From: DATFVA01 sp963832715
GTDB lineage: Bacteria; Bacteroidota; Ignavibacteria; Ignavibacteriales; Ignavibacteriaceae
Reading direction: 5' to 3'
Assembly: GCA_963832715.1 (NCBI GenBank)
Contig: CAWHVB010000003.1
Coordinates: forward strand, 62,001 to 126,000
DNA length: 64,000 bases
Shown: one piece after another, positions 17,686 to 26,141 of the stretch
How the letters are laid out: each line of letters opens with the position of its first letter
How positions within the stretch are numbered: position 1 is the stretch's first letter
Notes under the pieces: model-generated
Told to the model about the DNA's origin: nothing
Database searches by the model: none
The model's input: only the letters and a program-made list of their open reading frames with translations
Made by a program: the position numbers and the translations under genes

Positions 17686-18060
17686 TTAATTTATCTTATA
17701 TCCGTCAAAATAATCATCGATCATACTTTTAAGTTCGTCAGGTTCAATAGGCTTGGATAAAATAGCAACCGGATTTGTATCCAGCGCTTCTTTATGGGTG
17801 TGCTCGTCAGTCGATGCAGTAATATATATTACGGGAATATTTTTATTGGAATTAATTTGTTTAACGGCTTCTATTCCATTAATTCCTTTACCAAGCCGTA
17901 TATCCATAAGCAGTAAATCGGGTGATGATTCGTCAACTTTACTAATAGCTTCCTCTCCGTTTCGGGCTACAAGTACGTCATTAAAACCATGTGCTATCAA
18001 TATTTTTTTAAGGTAAAGGGCTACAAGCCCTTCGTCCTCAACCAGCAATATTTTCATCAT
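17686..18060 (-). CDS. Single-domain response regulator (receiver)
   Basis: A 124-residue CheY-like receiver: acidic pair E8-D9, phospho-acceptor D53 (LLLMDIRLG), switch Thr81 and lysine K103 (SKP). No output domain is present. The motif DIRLGKGINGIEAV resembles receivers linked to PAS-kinase relays. No kinase is adjacent. The T9SS gene at 13683-17468 is downstream on the same strand, separated by about 220 bases, so co-transcription is doubtful. Confidence 0.88.
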   Translation of the reverse strand: MMKILLVEDEGLVALYLKKILIAHGFNDVLVARNGEEAISKVDESSPDLLLMDIRLGKGINGIEAVKQINSNKNIPVIYITASTDEHTHKEALDTNPVAILSKPIEPDELKSMIDDYFDGYKIN

Positions 18061-18196
18061 AAAGGTTTAATATTAAATCGATGTAAACTAATCTATATAA
18101 TTTATCAAATGGTGTGTTTTATCTCATAAAATATCTGCACATTACGCTACTCAGTCTATTATAATATTTATATTTATTTGTTATTTAAGAATTTAT

Positions 18197-18694
18197 ATGA
18201 AAACAATATTATTTTTAATTTCATTCCTTCTTATAGCCGCGTCCTATAATTTATTTCCTCAGGAAAAACAATTATTCGGCTTCGGCGATCTCGATTGGAA
18301 CAGTTCAAAGACACAGGTCAAAGATTTCATGAAAGCTAAGTATGACCTTTCTCCCGGTTACGAAAAAGAAGACGCGATAGGTTATCAGGGAGGACGATAC
18401 TTTAATGAAGATCTATTTCTTTGGGTCTATTTCTTTAATAATGATTCATTGCAGGAAGTAGACCTTGTTGTAAAAAACAACGGCCGTCCGGTCGGGGGAA
18501 TATTTTATGAAGTTGTTCATACTCTTAGTAATGATTATGGTGACCCTGATTTATACAAACCGGACGATTGGACGGCAGAATGGTTTTATTATGATTTTCC
18601 CGGGAAAAAACTGAAAGCAACTATTAAGGTTTCGCCTTATTCGAGTGAGTCATCAACCACAGTAAAAATTTCATTCCTCAAAAGTCCGGTTTAA
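18197..18694 (+). CDS. Exported protein of unknown function
   Basis: 165 residues with a signal peptide (about 1-22: MKTILFLISFLLIAASYNLF). The mature part is rich in aromatic and acidic residues (FGFGDLDWNSSKTQVKDFM, WVYFFNNDSL, DDWTAEWFYYDFPGKK). The opening F-G-DL-WN-S--QVK pattern resembles small periplasmic proteins that begin with a 'W...s...v...l' module, but I cannot name a family. It stands alone between two promoter-sized gaps and may be monocistronic. Confidence 0.7.
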   Translation: MKTILFLISFLLIAASYNLFPQEKQLFGFGDLDWNSSKTQVKDFMKAKYDLSPGYEKEDAIGYQGGRYFNEDLFLWVYFFNNDSLQEVDLVVKNNGRPVGGIFYEVVHTLSNDYGDPDLYKPDDWTAEWFYYDFPGKKLKATIKVSPYSSESSTTVKISFLKSPV

Positions 18695-18820
18695 TCTTAC
18701 ATTCATCCTCCGAAGCTGTGAGAAATTACGCGGCCTGCAAGCAAATGTGCTTAATCAAACATCACCCCCCATTCGCAATTTTTATTTTTCATCCTTCATA
18801 AACTAAAAATAGGATAAACG

Positions 18821-19357
18821 ATGAAAAATTTACTGAAGCTCGTTTCGATTACTTTCGTTTCCGTTTTGCTGATTTCATCTGCTGTATTTTCCCAGAGTTC
18901 CGGGACGATGAGCAGCAGCAGCAATGATGTTGATTTTCCGCAGAAGGCATACAGCGGAGGTATGATGGAAGTTCAGCTGGGTAAGATCGCACAGCAGAAA
19001 GCTTCCTCTTATAAGGTAAAAGAATTTGGCGAAAGGATGATTAACGATCATTCAAAAGCGAATAAAGAACTGAAGGATATTGCCCAGAAAAATAACATTT
19101 CTCTTCCAGATAGTATGCTTGATGAAAACAAGGATACCTATGATAATTTGAGTCAGTATAGCGGGAGTGAATTTGATAAGCATTATATGGATAAAATGGT
19201 GGCAGATCATAAAGCGACTATTAAACTATTTGAAAATGCTTCCCAAAATGCCAAAAACCCTGAAATTCAGCAATGGGCAAAGGATACGTTACCAACATTA
19301 AAGCAGCATTTACAGCTTGCAGAAAGCACCCTTGCTGATTTAAATCAAACTAAATAA
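18821..19357 (+). CDS. DUF4142-type exported helical protein
   Basis: 178 residues with a signal peptide (about 1-24) and a Ser-rich linker, then an all-alpha domain (about 45-178). Typical DUF4142 sequences are visible: EVQLGKIAQQKASSYKVKEF, GERMINDHSKAN, DKHYMDKMVADHKATIKLFE and WAKDTLPTLKQHL. The fold is ferritin-like, but the metal ligands of true ferritins are not complete. Such proteins are abundant in soil and sediment bacteria and sit in the periplasm or outer membrane; their biochemical role is unknown. Confidence 0.85.
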   Translation: MKNLLKLVSITFVSVLLISSAVFSQSSGTMSSSSNDVDFPQKAYSGGMMEVQLGKIAQQKASSYKVKEFGERMINDHSKANKELKDIAQKNNISLPDSMLDENKDTYDNLSQYSGSEFDKHYMDKMVADHKATIKLFENASQNAKNPEIQQWAKDTLPTLKQHLQLAESTLADLNQTK

Positions 19358-19386
19358 TGAATGTTCTGCGAATTTAACAGGATTTT

Positions 19387-19412
19387 GAAAGGGGCGCCTT
19401 TGCTCCCCTTTC
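19387..19412 (+). terminator. Possible terminator hairpin after the DUF4142 gene
   Basis: An 8-bp stem GAAAGGGG/CCCCTTTC around a 10-base loop, 29 bases after the stop at 19357. There is no T-run behind it, so intrinsic termination is uncertain. Confidence 0.45.
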
Positions 19413-19506
19413 AAACAAATACTTCGTTAATGTGCATTAAATTACTTCAAAACACGCCGTAAATAATTATTTTACCATGTACTTTTTCGAATAGCGCGGA
19501 GTTAAA

Positions 19507-19713
19507 ATGCAGACTAACGAACCCAGGAAAAGAAGCAGTCCTGTACTTGTAATCGCTTTGATCATAATTATTCCCCTCATAATATTCCTGATTATCTTAA
19601 CCAATACTGCTCCGGAGCAGACCGGGGAGAAGTTTCAGGATTCAGTAAAAGTAGGCAATCAGCTACCCGATACCACCCAGATTACAAACAAACCGGATAC
19701 AACAAATAAATAG
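19507..19713 (+). CDS. Small single-span membrane protein
   Basis: 68 residues. A basic N-terminus (NEPRKRSS) is followed by one transmembrane helix (about 13-32, nearly all Ile/Leu/Val) and a polar tail rich in Thr, Gln and Asp (DTTQITNKPDTTNK). The charge pattern predicts N-in, C-out. No family is recognised. It lies 58 bases ahead of tadA on the same strand. Confidence 0.55.
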   Translation: MQTNEPRKRSSPVLVIALIIIIPLIIFLIILTNTAPEQTGEKFQDSVKVGNQLPDTTQITNKPDTTNK

Positions 19714-19771
19714 TTGTTAAGTTTCTGCACCACAACTAGTCACAGGGTTCTAATAATTAGTATTTTTAAAT

Positions 19772-20254
19772 ATGTTTTCAGAAGAAGTATATAAATTTAT
19801 GTATGCCTCCCTCCAGGAAGCAGCTAAGGCCCTCGAAGAAAATGAGGTCCCGGTTGGAGCAGTGGTTGTTAAAGATAATAGGATCATAGGGAGAGGTTAT
19901 AACCAGGTCGAAAAATTACGGGATGCAACGGCGCACGCAGAAATGATTGCTCTGACAGCAGCCTCGACAAATGTGCAGAACTGGCGCCTTAACGAATGTG
20001 ATATATATGTTACCCTTGAACCTTGTATTATGTGCACCGGAGCTTTATTGGCCTCAAGAATAAAACGGTTGTATTTTGCTGTTTTCGATCCTAAGTTCGG
20101 TGCCTGCGGATCCGTGTATAACCTGGCAGAAGAGGGCCTCTATAATCACAGGCTGGAAGTAGTATCCGGGGTATATTCAGATGAAAGCCTGGGACTCATG
20201 ACTCAGTTCTTCAATAAAATCAGATCGAAGAACAATGATGGAGAGCTTGCTTAA
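19772..20254 (+). CDS. tadA: tRNA-specific adenosine deaminase
   Basis: Deaminates A34 to inosine in tRNA-Arg(ACG), letting it read CGU, CGC and CGA; that tRNA is encoded at 9883. The 160-residue cytidine-deaminase-fold enzyme has the zinc and catalytic motifs HAE (H55, E57) and PCxxC (C85, C88: EPCIMC). FGACGS and the C-terminal helix follow the TadA pattern rather than a riboflavin or guanine deaminase. It is 48 bases upstream of adk. Confidence 0.92.
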   Translation: MFSEEVYKFMYASLQEAAKALEENEVPVGAVVVKDNRIIGRGYNQVEKLRDATAHAEMIALTAASTNVQNWRLNECDIYVTLEPCIMCTGALLASRIKRLYFAVFDPKFGACGSVYNLAEEGLYNHRLEVVSGVYSDESLGLMTQFFNKIRSKNNDGELA

Positions 20255-20302
20255 AAAGTTCATTAAAATTAAATTGTAGTACAAAAAATTAGGGAAACTA
20301 TT

Positions 20303-20980
20303 ATGCGTTTAATACTATTTGGTGCACCAGGGGTTGGGAAAGGAACACAGGCAAAAATTCTGGCATCTAAACTTAATATTCCGCATATATCCACTGGTGA
20401 TATTTTGCGGCAGGCCGTCCACGATAAAACTCCACTCGGAATGAAGGCTCAGGCAATAATGAATGCCGGGGAACTTGTCTCTGATGATATTATGATTGGT
20501 ATCATAAGGGACACACTGGAACAGCAGAGATGCAAACAGGGCTTTATCCTCGATGGATTTCCGCGTACTGTTGCACAGGCTCAGGCGTTTGACGAACTGC
20601 TCGACGAACTGAACATAAAGAACACTTTCCTGGTAAATATAGCTGCCGATAATGAGGAGATAATCAGCAGGCTTACAAACCGCCGTGCCTGTAAGACATG
20701 CAATAATATCTTTACATACCAGGAAGTAAAAAACCTTCTTGAATGTCCTAAATGCGGTGCTGAAAACAGCTTCTTCCAGAGAAATGATGACAAAGAAGAA
20801 GTAATCAGGAAAAGGCTTACTGTGTACGAGAATAATACAAAGCCGGTATTAGACTATTATGAGAAGAAAGGCTCTGTTATTAACTCAGACGGGATGGGTA
20901 AGGTTGAGGAAGTAACTGCAGAAATTCTTAAAGGTCTTGAGGATAAAGCGGGAAGAAAAATCATTCTCTCTGCTTTATAA
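20303..20980 (+). CDS. adk: Adenylate kinase, zinc-LID type
   Basis: Interconverts ATP plus AMP with two ADP. The 225-residue protein has the P-loop GAPGVGKGT (7-15), the AMP-binding STGDILR and DGFPRT motifs, and a long LID domain with four cysteines (C130, C133, C148, C151) that would hold zinc. It is slightly longer at the C-terminus than typical 215-residue enzymes. The last 20 bases overlap the 3' end of convergent ftsE, so no terminator separates the two. Confidence 0.96.
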   Translation: MRLILFGAPGVGKGTQAKILASKLNIPHISTGDILRQAVHDKTPLGMKAQAIMNAGELVSDDIMIGIIRDTLEQQRCKQGFILDGFPRTVAQAQAFDELLDELNIKNTFLVNIAADNEEIISRLTNRRACKTCNNIFTYQEVKNLLECPKCGAENSFFQRNDDKEEVIRKRLTVYENNTKPVLDYYEKKGSVINSDGMGKVEEVTAEILKGLEDKAGRKIILSAL

Positions 20981-21632
20981 CAGCCTTATAAGCTTTTCCG
21001 TTTTCAAGTTTTATGATCCTGTGATTAAATCTTTTCACAATTTCATAGTTGTGTGTTGCAAAGATTATTGCTGTCCCTCTTGAGTTTATCTTTTCAAAGA
21101 TATCCAGGATCTCCGATGAAGTTTCAGGGTCAAGGTTTCCGGTAGGCTCGTCAGCAAGAATCAGCAAAGGCTCATTTATTACTGCTCTTGCTATCGCCAC
21201 CCTTTGTTTTTCTCCCCCGGACAATTCATCGGGCATACTGTAACGGCGGTGAAGAAGTCCTACATCGGAAAGGACATTATTAACCCGCTTTTTTATCTCC
21301 TTTCCTGATGTTCCTGTCACTGCCAGAACGAATGAAAGATTTTCATAAATATTACGATCCCTCAGCAGCTTAAAATCCTGAAAAACCACACCAACCTTTC
21401 TCCGGAGATAAGGAAGTGCCCGGGGTTTTATGGTTTTACTGTCGTATTCAGCTACCCGCACCATTCCTGACTGCGGGAGGATATTCATATAAATCATCTG
21501 CAGCAGCGTACTTTTTCCTGAACCGCTCTTCCCTATCAGAAAAATAAATTCTCCCGGTTCAAGTTCGAGATTAAGATCTTCAAAAACCGGCTGAAACGGA
21601 TAATGATAAATTACATTAGTGAATGACAGCAT
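20961..21632 (-). CDS. ftsE: FtsE-like ABC transporter ATPase
   Basis: The ATPase partner of FtsX, which couples cell division to peptidoglycan hydrolysis. The 223-residue ATPase has Walker A GKSGSGKST (34-42), signature LSGGEKQRVAIAR, Walker B LLILADEP and the H-loop ATHNYE. The text FQDFKLLRDRNIYENLSFVL fits FtsE better than the LolD family. No ftsX lies beside it. Its start codon overlaps the upstream methyltransferase stop (TGATG), so it is the last gene of an overlapping four-gene unit. Confidence 0.85.
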   Translation of the reverse strand: MLSFTNVIYHYPFQPVFEDLNLELEPGEFIFLIGKSGSGKSTLLQMIYMNILPQSGMVRVAEYDSKTIKPRALPYLRRKVGVVFQDFKLLRDRNIYENLSFVLAVTGTSGKEIKKRVNNVLSDVGLLHRRYSMPDELSGGEKQRVAIARAVINEPLLILADEPTGNLDPETSSEILDIFEKINSRGTAIIFATHNYEIVKRFNHRIIKLENGKAYKAVIKQRE

Positions 21633-22360
21633 CAGTGCCTCACCACAAATTGCACTCTTTCACAATCTGCATTACCGTTATTAAATGTAAATGCTTCAAA
21701 ACATTCAGATACGAAGAGACCAGCATCTTCAACATATTTAAAATATTCTTCAAAAGGATATATCTTCTGCCGATGGTTCTCATAATACTTTTCTGTTTCT
21801 GTCTCAATCTTAAATAGATTACTATGAATCCTGCTCCTGGGACTGTATTTACTCTTTTGCACATAATTTATTCCCTTGTACTTTCCTTGCCTGAATGGTT
21901 CTTTTACGTGCTTCAGACTATTCCTTTCCAGGCTTACATCAAATGTAAATATACCATCTTTATTCAGGATCCGTTTTATCTCTTTGAAGAAGGAAAGGAG
22001 TTTTTTACGGCTCGTCAGGTAATTAACAGTGTCGAACGCAGCATAAATAAGATTAAATTTAATATCGAACGGTGTATTTAACATATCGCAGCATATTTTT
22101 GATGCACCGTAAATGTTCTCCTGGTTCAGCATATTAAATGATAAATCAGTAATGATAAGATGCGGATAATACTTCTTAAAATGAGATGCGAGTCTGCCGT
22201 TGCCTGCACCAAGCTCCAGTACTCTATCAGATGATTTAACCGATGATTTCACAACTTCATATATATAATTCGCCCACTTATCGTACCTGATCGTCCTCAT
22301 CAGATAAGGGTATATATCTGCTACTTTATCATATATTCTTGTACCTGAAGACTTATTCAT
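21632..22360 (-). CDS. Class I SAM-dependent methyltransferase
   Basis: 242 residues with a Rossmann methyltransferase core: motif I DRVLELGAGNGRLASHF (about 45-62), then IITDLSFNML, and AAFDTVNYL in the motif IV region. The later sequence (YYENHRQKIYPFEEYFKYVE, SECFEAFTF) resembles small-molecule methyltransferases of unassigned substrate. It overlaps pdxA upstream by four bases (ATGA) and ftsE downstream by one base, so translation is likely coupled. Confidence 0.85.
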   Translation of the reverse strand: MNKSSGTRIYDKVADIYPYLMRTIRYDKWANYIYEVVKSSVKSSDRVLELGAGNGRLASHFKKYYPHLIITDLSFNMLNQENIYGASKICCDMLNTPFDIKFNLIYAAFDTVNYLTSRKKLLSFFKEIKRILNKDGIFTFDVSLERNSLKHVKEPFRQGKYKGINYVQKSKYSPRSRIHSNLFKIETETEKYYENHRQKIYPFEEYFKYVEDAGLFVSECFEAFTFNNGNADCERVQFVVRH

Positions 22361-23337
22361 TTTTTCCTGTTATTCAAAATGATTTCAGCGAAATAAAAAG
22401 CTTCAAGGAGACTTCCCTCGTTTGCAGTATTTTTTCCGGCAATGTCATAAGCAACACCATGATCAGGCGACGTTCTGACAACAGGCAGTCCGGCAGTATA
22501 ATTAACTCCTTTTGAAAAATTCAGAAGCTTAAATGGAATAAGCAGCTGATCGTGGTACATTCCCATCGTCAGATTAAATTTTTCATATGTTCGATTCCCC
22601 CAGTAGGCATCAGGTGAGAAAGGTCCTTTCAGATATTTCCTCTGGCTGTATTCTTTCAGGAATGGTTTTATAACTTCTTCTTCTTCACGGCCGATTAAAC
22701 CTGATTCTCCTGCATGGGGATTCAAACCGAGAACTCCGATAGAGGGTGCGGCCAAATTAAAATCTTTTTTCAGACGATTAATAATAACATTGGCTACTGA
22801 TTCAAGCTTCTCCCTTGTGATTAAGCCCGGAACTGCAGACAGAGGTTTATGTATAGTCGTAAGTGCGGCTTTAAGTTTTTTCGATAGGAACATCATCACA
22901 AAATTCTTTGTTTCAAACCATTCAGCGAGCAATTCAGTGTGGCCCGGATAATTATATCCGGCCGAGTGCAAGGCTTCCTTGGATAAGGGAGCTGTAATTA
23001 ATGCATCTGCTTTTCCCAGCTTCAGGATTTCACCAGCTGCTTGGAGTGATATAAAGGCTGCCTTGCCTGATGTTTTGGTCGGTCTCCCTAACGTCTGTAC
23101 AAATTTACCCGTATTAAAGAGAATAACTTTTTCTTCGGATATTTCATCAATTTTGTTAACTGTTTTATAGTTAAAGGCAGGAGGAACGAGCCGGGAAGTT
23201 TCATTAAAAACATTTTCAGGACAGGTAAAGATGAATTGGGCTCCTTTTTTACCGGCAATCCGGTTGAGGGCTTTGATGACGATCTCGGGACCTATACCGT
23301 TAATATCTCCGCAGCTGAATATGTATCTGTTTCTCAT
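22357..23337 (-). CDS. pdxA: 4-hydroxythreonine-4-phosphate dehydrogenase
   Basis: An NAD-dependent oxidation step in the DXP-dependent pyridoxal phosphate pathway. The 326-residue protein shows GDINGIGPEIV at the start, ALITAPLSKEAL, the metal ligand region NYPGHTELLAEW, LGLNPHAGESGLIGREE, the MYHDQLLIPFK motif and the end TSPDHGVAYDIAGK. All are PdxA signatures. It is four bases overlapped with genes on both sides. Other pyridoxine genes (pdxJ, pdxB) are not in the window. Confidence 0.94.
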   Translation of the reverse strand: MRNRYIFSCGDINGIGPEIVIKALNRIAGKKGAQFIFTCPENVFNETSRLVPPAFNYKTVNKIDEISEEKVILFNTGKFVQTLGRPTKTSGKAAFISLQAAGEILKLGKADALITAPLSKEALHSAGYNYPGHTELLAEWFETKNFVMMFLSKKLKAALTTIHKPLSAVPGLITREKLESVANVIINRLKKDFNLAAPSIGVLGLNPHAGESGLIGREEEEVIKPFLKEYSQRKYLKGPFSPDAYWGNRTYEKFNLTMGMYHDQLLIPFKLLNFSKGVNYTAGLPVVRTSPDHGVAYDIAGKNTANEGSLLEAFYFAEIILNNRKK

Positions 23338-24635
23338 CCGCTTATAAGTGAAAAATCTCCGGTTCCTTTTTTATCTATGAATACAAATTTACGCTGTGGA
23401 TTACTGTAAGTCCATGTTTCCATAATATTTCCATGGTCATCCGAGGTCCGGTTTATGTCAACTGGTTTTCCGAATTTTATATATACCTTTCCCCGGTCCG
23501 TATTTGCTCCGTTAGCACCGCCGATTGAAGCAAAGTTCTTAACTGCGTAATCGATCCTCGTATAAAATTCCTGCATTAGCGGATTAAACTCGGTTTCCGG
23601 AGTGGGGTCAATACTTTTCCAATAGGATGAAAGATTACGGTTATATTCTTCATCATCTCCTTTGAGGAGCGAATTTATTACAGAGTCCTGTTCAATAAAT
23701 TTCAAAGCCTTGATAGCCATCTCGGGATCTTTCAGAGACCTTGGTTTGTTTATCCATCTGCATTCGACAGGAAATTTCTTCTGTTTCAGTTCTCCGGCAT
23801 TATCTGAAATATCTATCTGAAAACCGCCTTCCTTAATTCTATTGCTCAGTCCTTTAATTCTGAAAATATTATAAACCTGGTCACCCTGATACCCATCTAC
23901 GAGTATCTTGCCCGCACATTCGCTGAGTGAAAGTTTTTCTTTTACCGGTCCCGTCAGTACCCCCTTATATAAAGTATCTTTGTTCTGAACAACGTTTACA
24001 TAAAGTGAATCAATATGCTCATCCTCTACAGGCAGCAGAAATGTATAATTGTTTTCATCAAACGGAAGTTTTCCTGAATAATTTGATAGTACCGGTGAAA
24101 TCCGCTCATTGCATTCAATAGTCTGCTCATCGATAATTAAGGGGGAAATAAATTTTTGAATTGAATCGACCTTAACTTTATATGAAGGTAATTTCATCTC
24201 TCTGTTTGATTTATAATCATACAGTAACTCCATTACCGAATAAATTCCAGGCTTCAGGTTTAGCGCAAGCACACCCTCTGAAAAGATTAGTGGAGACCTG
24301 GTCTGTTCATAATCAGGAACCTGTATGTTCTTTTCCCTGATTCCACGAGTGATAAATTTTGTATCTGCTGAGTCATAGATTTCAATAGACATCCTGTACT
24401 GAGCGAGAAAAAGGTCGGCTTCTTTTTCAAACACCAGACGATTCAGAGGAATTTTGTATGTGTAGAAAACATTGCTTGAAGAGTCAGCGGGTATTTGAAT
24501 AAAATCAGAGTATAATAACAGTGGAATCTCGGGCTGCGCATAACCCAGCCCGGATAATACTATCAATAATAGAAAGAAGAGATTTTTTTTAATCAATGAA
24601 TTTCTTTTTTTTCTGAAACCTAATACCCTCATCAA
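23334..24635 (-). CDS. GWxTD-type domain protein with altered signature
   Basis: 433 residues. A signal-like hydrophobic segment (about 17-33) is preceded by a Lys/Arg-rich leader, so the start may be the second Met or later. The N-terminal half is beta-rich. The C-terminal half matches the GWxTD domain pattern: FIEQDSVINSLLKGDDEEYN, YWKSIDPTPETEFN, RIDYAVKNFA, TDRGKVYIKFGKP and ETWTY. The name-giving GWxTD is replaced here by GANTD. These proteins are common in Ignavibacteria and Acidobacteria, and their role is unknown. It is the first gene of the GWxTD-pdxA-methyltransferase-ftsE unit. Confidence 0.75.
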   Translation of the reverse strand: MMRVLGFRKKRNSLIKKNLFFLLLIVLSGLGYAQPEIPLLLYSDFIQIPADSSSNVFYTYKIPLNRLVFEKEADLFLAQYRMSIEIYDSADTKFITRGIREKNIQVPDYEQTRSPLIFSEGVLALNLKPGIYSVMELLYDYKSNREMKLPSYKVKVDSIQKFISPLIIDEQTIECNERISPVLSNYSGKLPFDENNYTFLLPVEDEHIDSLYVNVVQNKDTLYKGVLTGPVKEKLSLSECAGKILVDGYQGDQVYNIFRIKGLSNRIKEGGFQIDISDNAGELKQKKFPVECRWINKPRSLKDPEMAIKALKFIEQDSVINSLLKGDDEEYNRNLSSYWKSIDPTPETEFNPLMQEFYTRIDYAVKNFASIGGANGANTDRGKVYIKFGKPVDINRTSDDHGNIMETWTYSNPQRKFVFIDKKGTGDFSLISG

Positions 24636-24725
24636 ACCTTTTCAATACTATAATTTTGCATCAAAGGTATTGCGGGGATATCCGGTCCAAGCGATTCTAC
24701 CCGGCTGCTGCGAAGTGCGGCCCCG

Positions 24726-25979
24726 TTAACTATTCATATTAGTAAGAAAATCTTTATTAGTTTTCGTCCCTCTCATCTTATCGAGCAGGAATTCCATAGC
24801 TTCGATCGGACTGAAATCACTAAGTAATTTTCTAAGGATCCAGATTTTGGCAAGCTCATCCTCTTTCATCAGCAGATCTTCTCTCCTGGTTCCGGAACGG
24901 TTTACATCGATTGCAGGGAAGATCCTTCTGTCACTTAAGTCTCTGTTGAGTACAATTTCCATATTACCGGTACCTTTAAATTCCTCAAAGATAACATCAT
25001 CCATTCTGCTGCCGGTATCAATCAAAGCGGTTGCAAGGATAGTTAAACTGCCGCCGTCTTCCGTATTTCTTGCAGCACCGAAAAATCTTTTTGGTTTATG
25101 AAGCGCGTTTGAATCAACGCCTCCCGAGAGAATTCTGCCTGAGTGAGGAACAACAATATTATGTGCACGAGCCAGCCTTGTAATACTATCAAGCAGAATG
25201 ACCACATCTTCTTTAGCCTCAACAAGTCTCTTAGCTTTTTCTATAACCATATCTGCAACCTGGACGTGTCTTTCTGCGGGTTCATCAAAAGTAGACGAAA
25301 TCACTTCTCCCTTAACCGAGCGTTCCATATCGGTTACTTCTTCCGGACGTTCGTCTATTAAGAGTATAAGTAATTTGATCTCGGGATGATTTCTTGTGAT
25401 TGAATTGGCTATTTTCTGAAGAAGGATAGTTTTACCACTTTTCGGAGGAGATACAATCAGACCTCTCTGCCCTTTTCCGATAGGTGAAAGAAGGTCCATT
25501 ATTCTCATAGAATATTCGCCGGGTGCTGATTCAATTGATATTCTTTTTGTAGGATAAACAGGTGTTAGGTTGTCGAAAAGTGTTCTTTCTCTTATCGCTT
25601 CAGGATCCTGGCCATTAACAGCCTCCACTCTCAGCAAAGCAAAAAATCTCTCACCTTCCTTGGGCGGCCTTACCTGTCCGCTGACAAAGTCTCCTGTTCT
25701 GAGGGAAAACTTTTTAATTTGTGAAGGTGAAACATATATATCATCAGGCGATGGCAAATAATTATAATCAGCAGAACGAAGAAATCCATACCCATCCGGC
25801 AGCACTTCGAGCACACCCCTCGAAAATGTGAGCCCGTCTTTGGCAGTCTGACCTTCCAGAATTTTAAATATCAGTTCCTGTTTCCTTAAATCAGAATAGC
25901 CGGAAATATTCAGATCTTTGGCTATTTGGTTCAATTCAACGATTTTTTTGGATTTCAGTTCGGAAATATCCATTGGCAT
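24726..25979 (-). CDS. rho: Transcription termination factor Rho
   Basis: A hexameric RNA helicase that ends transcription. The 417 residues comprise an N-terminal Rho_N helix domain (about 1-45), an RNA-binding cold-shock-like domain (about 50-120; GYGFLRSADYNYL) and a RecA-like ATPase with Walker A SPPKSGKT (about 175-182) and Walker B VVILLDSITRLARA. The Q-loop and R-loop follow (GGVDSNALHKPKRFFGAARN and KGTGNMEI). It lacks the long Bacteroidales insertion in the N-terminal region. Confidence 0.96.
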   Translation of the reverse strand: MPMDISELKSKKIVELNQIAKDLNISGYSDLRKQELIFKILEGQTAKDGLTFSRGVLEVLPDGYGFLRSADYNYLPSPDDIYVSPSQIKKFSLRTGDFVSGQVRPPKEGERFFALLRVEAVNGQDPEAIRERTLFDNLTPVYPTKRISIESAPGEYSMRIMDLLSPIGKGQRGLIVSPPKSGKTILLQKIANSITRNHPEIKLLILLIDERPEEVTDMERSVKGEVISSTFDEPAERHVQVADMVIEKAKRLVEAKEDVVILLDSITRLARAHNIVVPHSGRILSGGVDSNALHKPKRFFGAARNTEDGGSLTILATALIDTGSRMDDVIFEEFKGTGNMEIVLNRDLSDRRIFPAIDVNRSGTRREDLLMKEDELAKIWILRKLLSDFSPIEAMEFLLDKMRGTKTNKDFLTNMNS

Positions 25980-26141
25980 AATTCGACCTTAAAAGATTAG
26001 TTAAATAAATATCTTAGTTATTATTTGTTTGTATAAATACAATTAATGGAATTGTTTAGGGGTTATATTTTACTCTTTTTTAAATGCTTTTGAAAGGAAC
26101 AAGAGGTTTCTAATGAAACTTAGCGCTAATTAAAAAAAATG

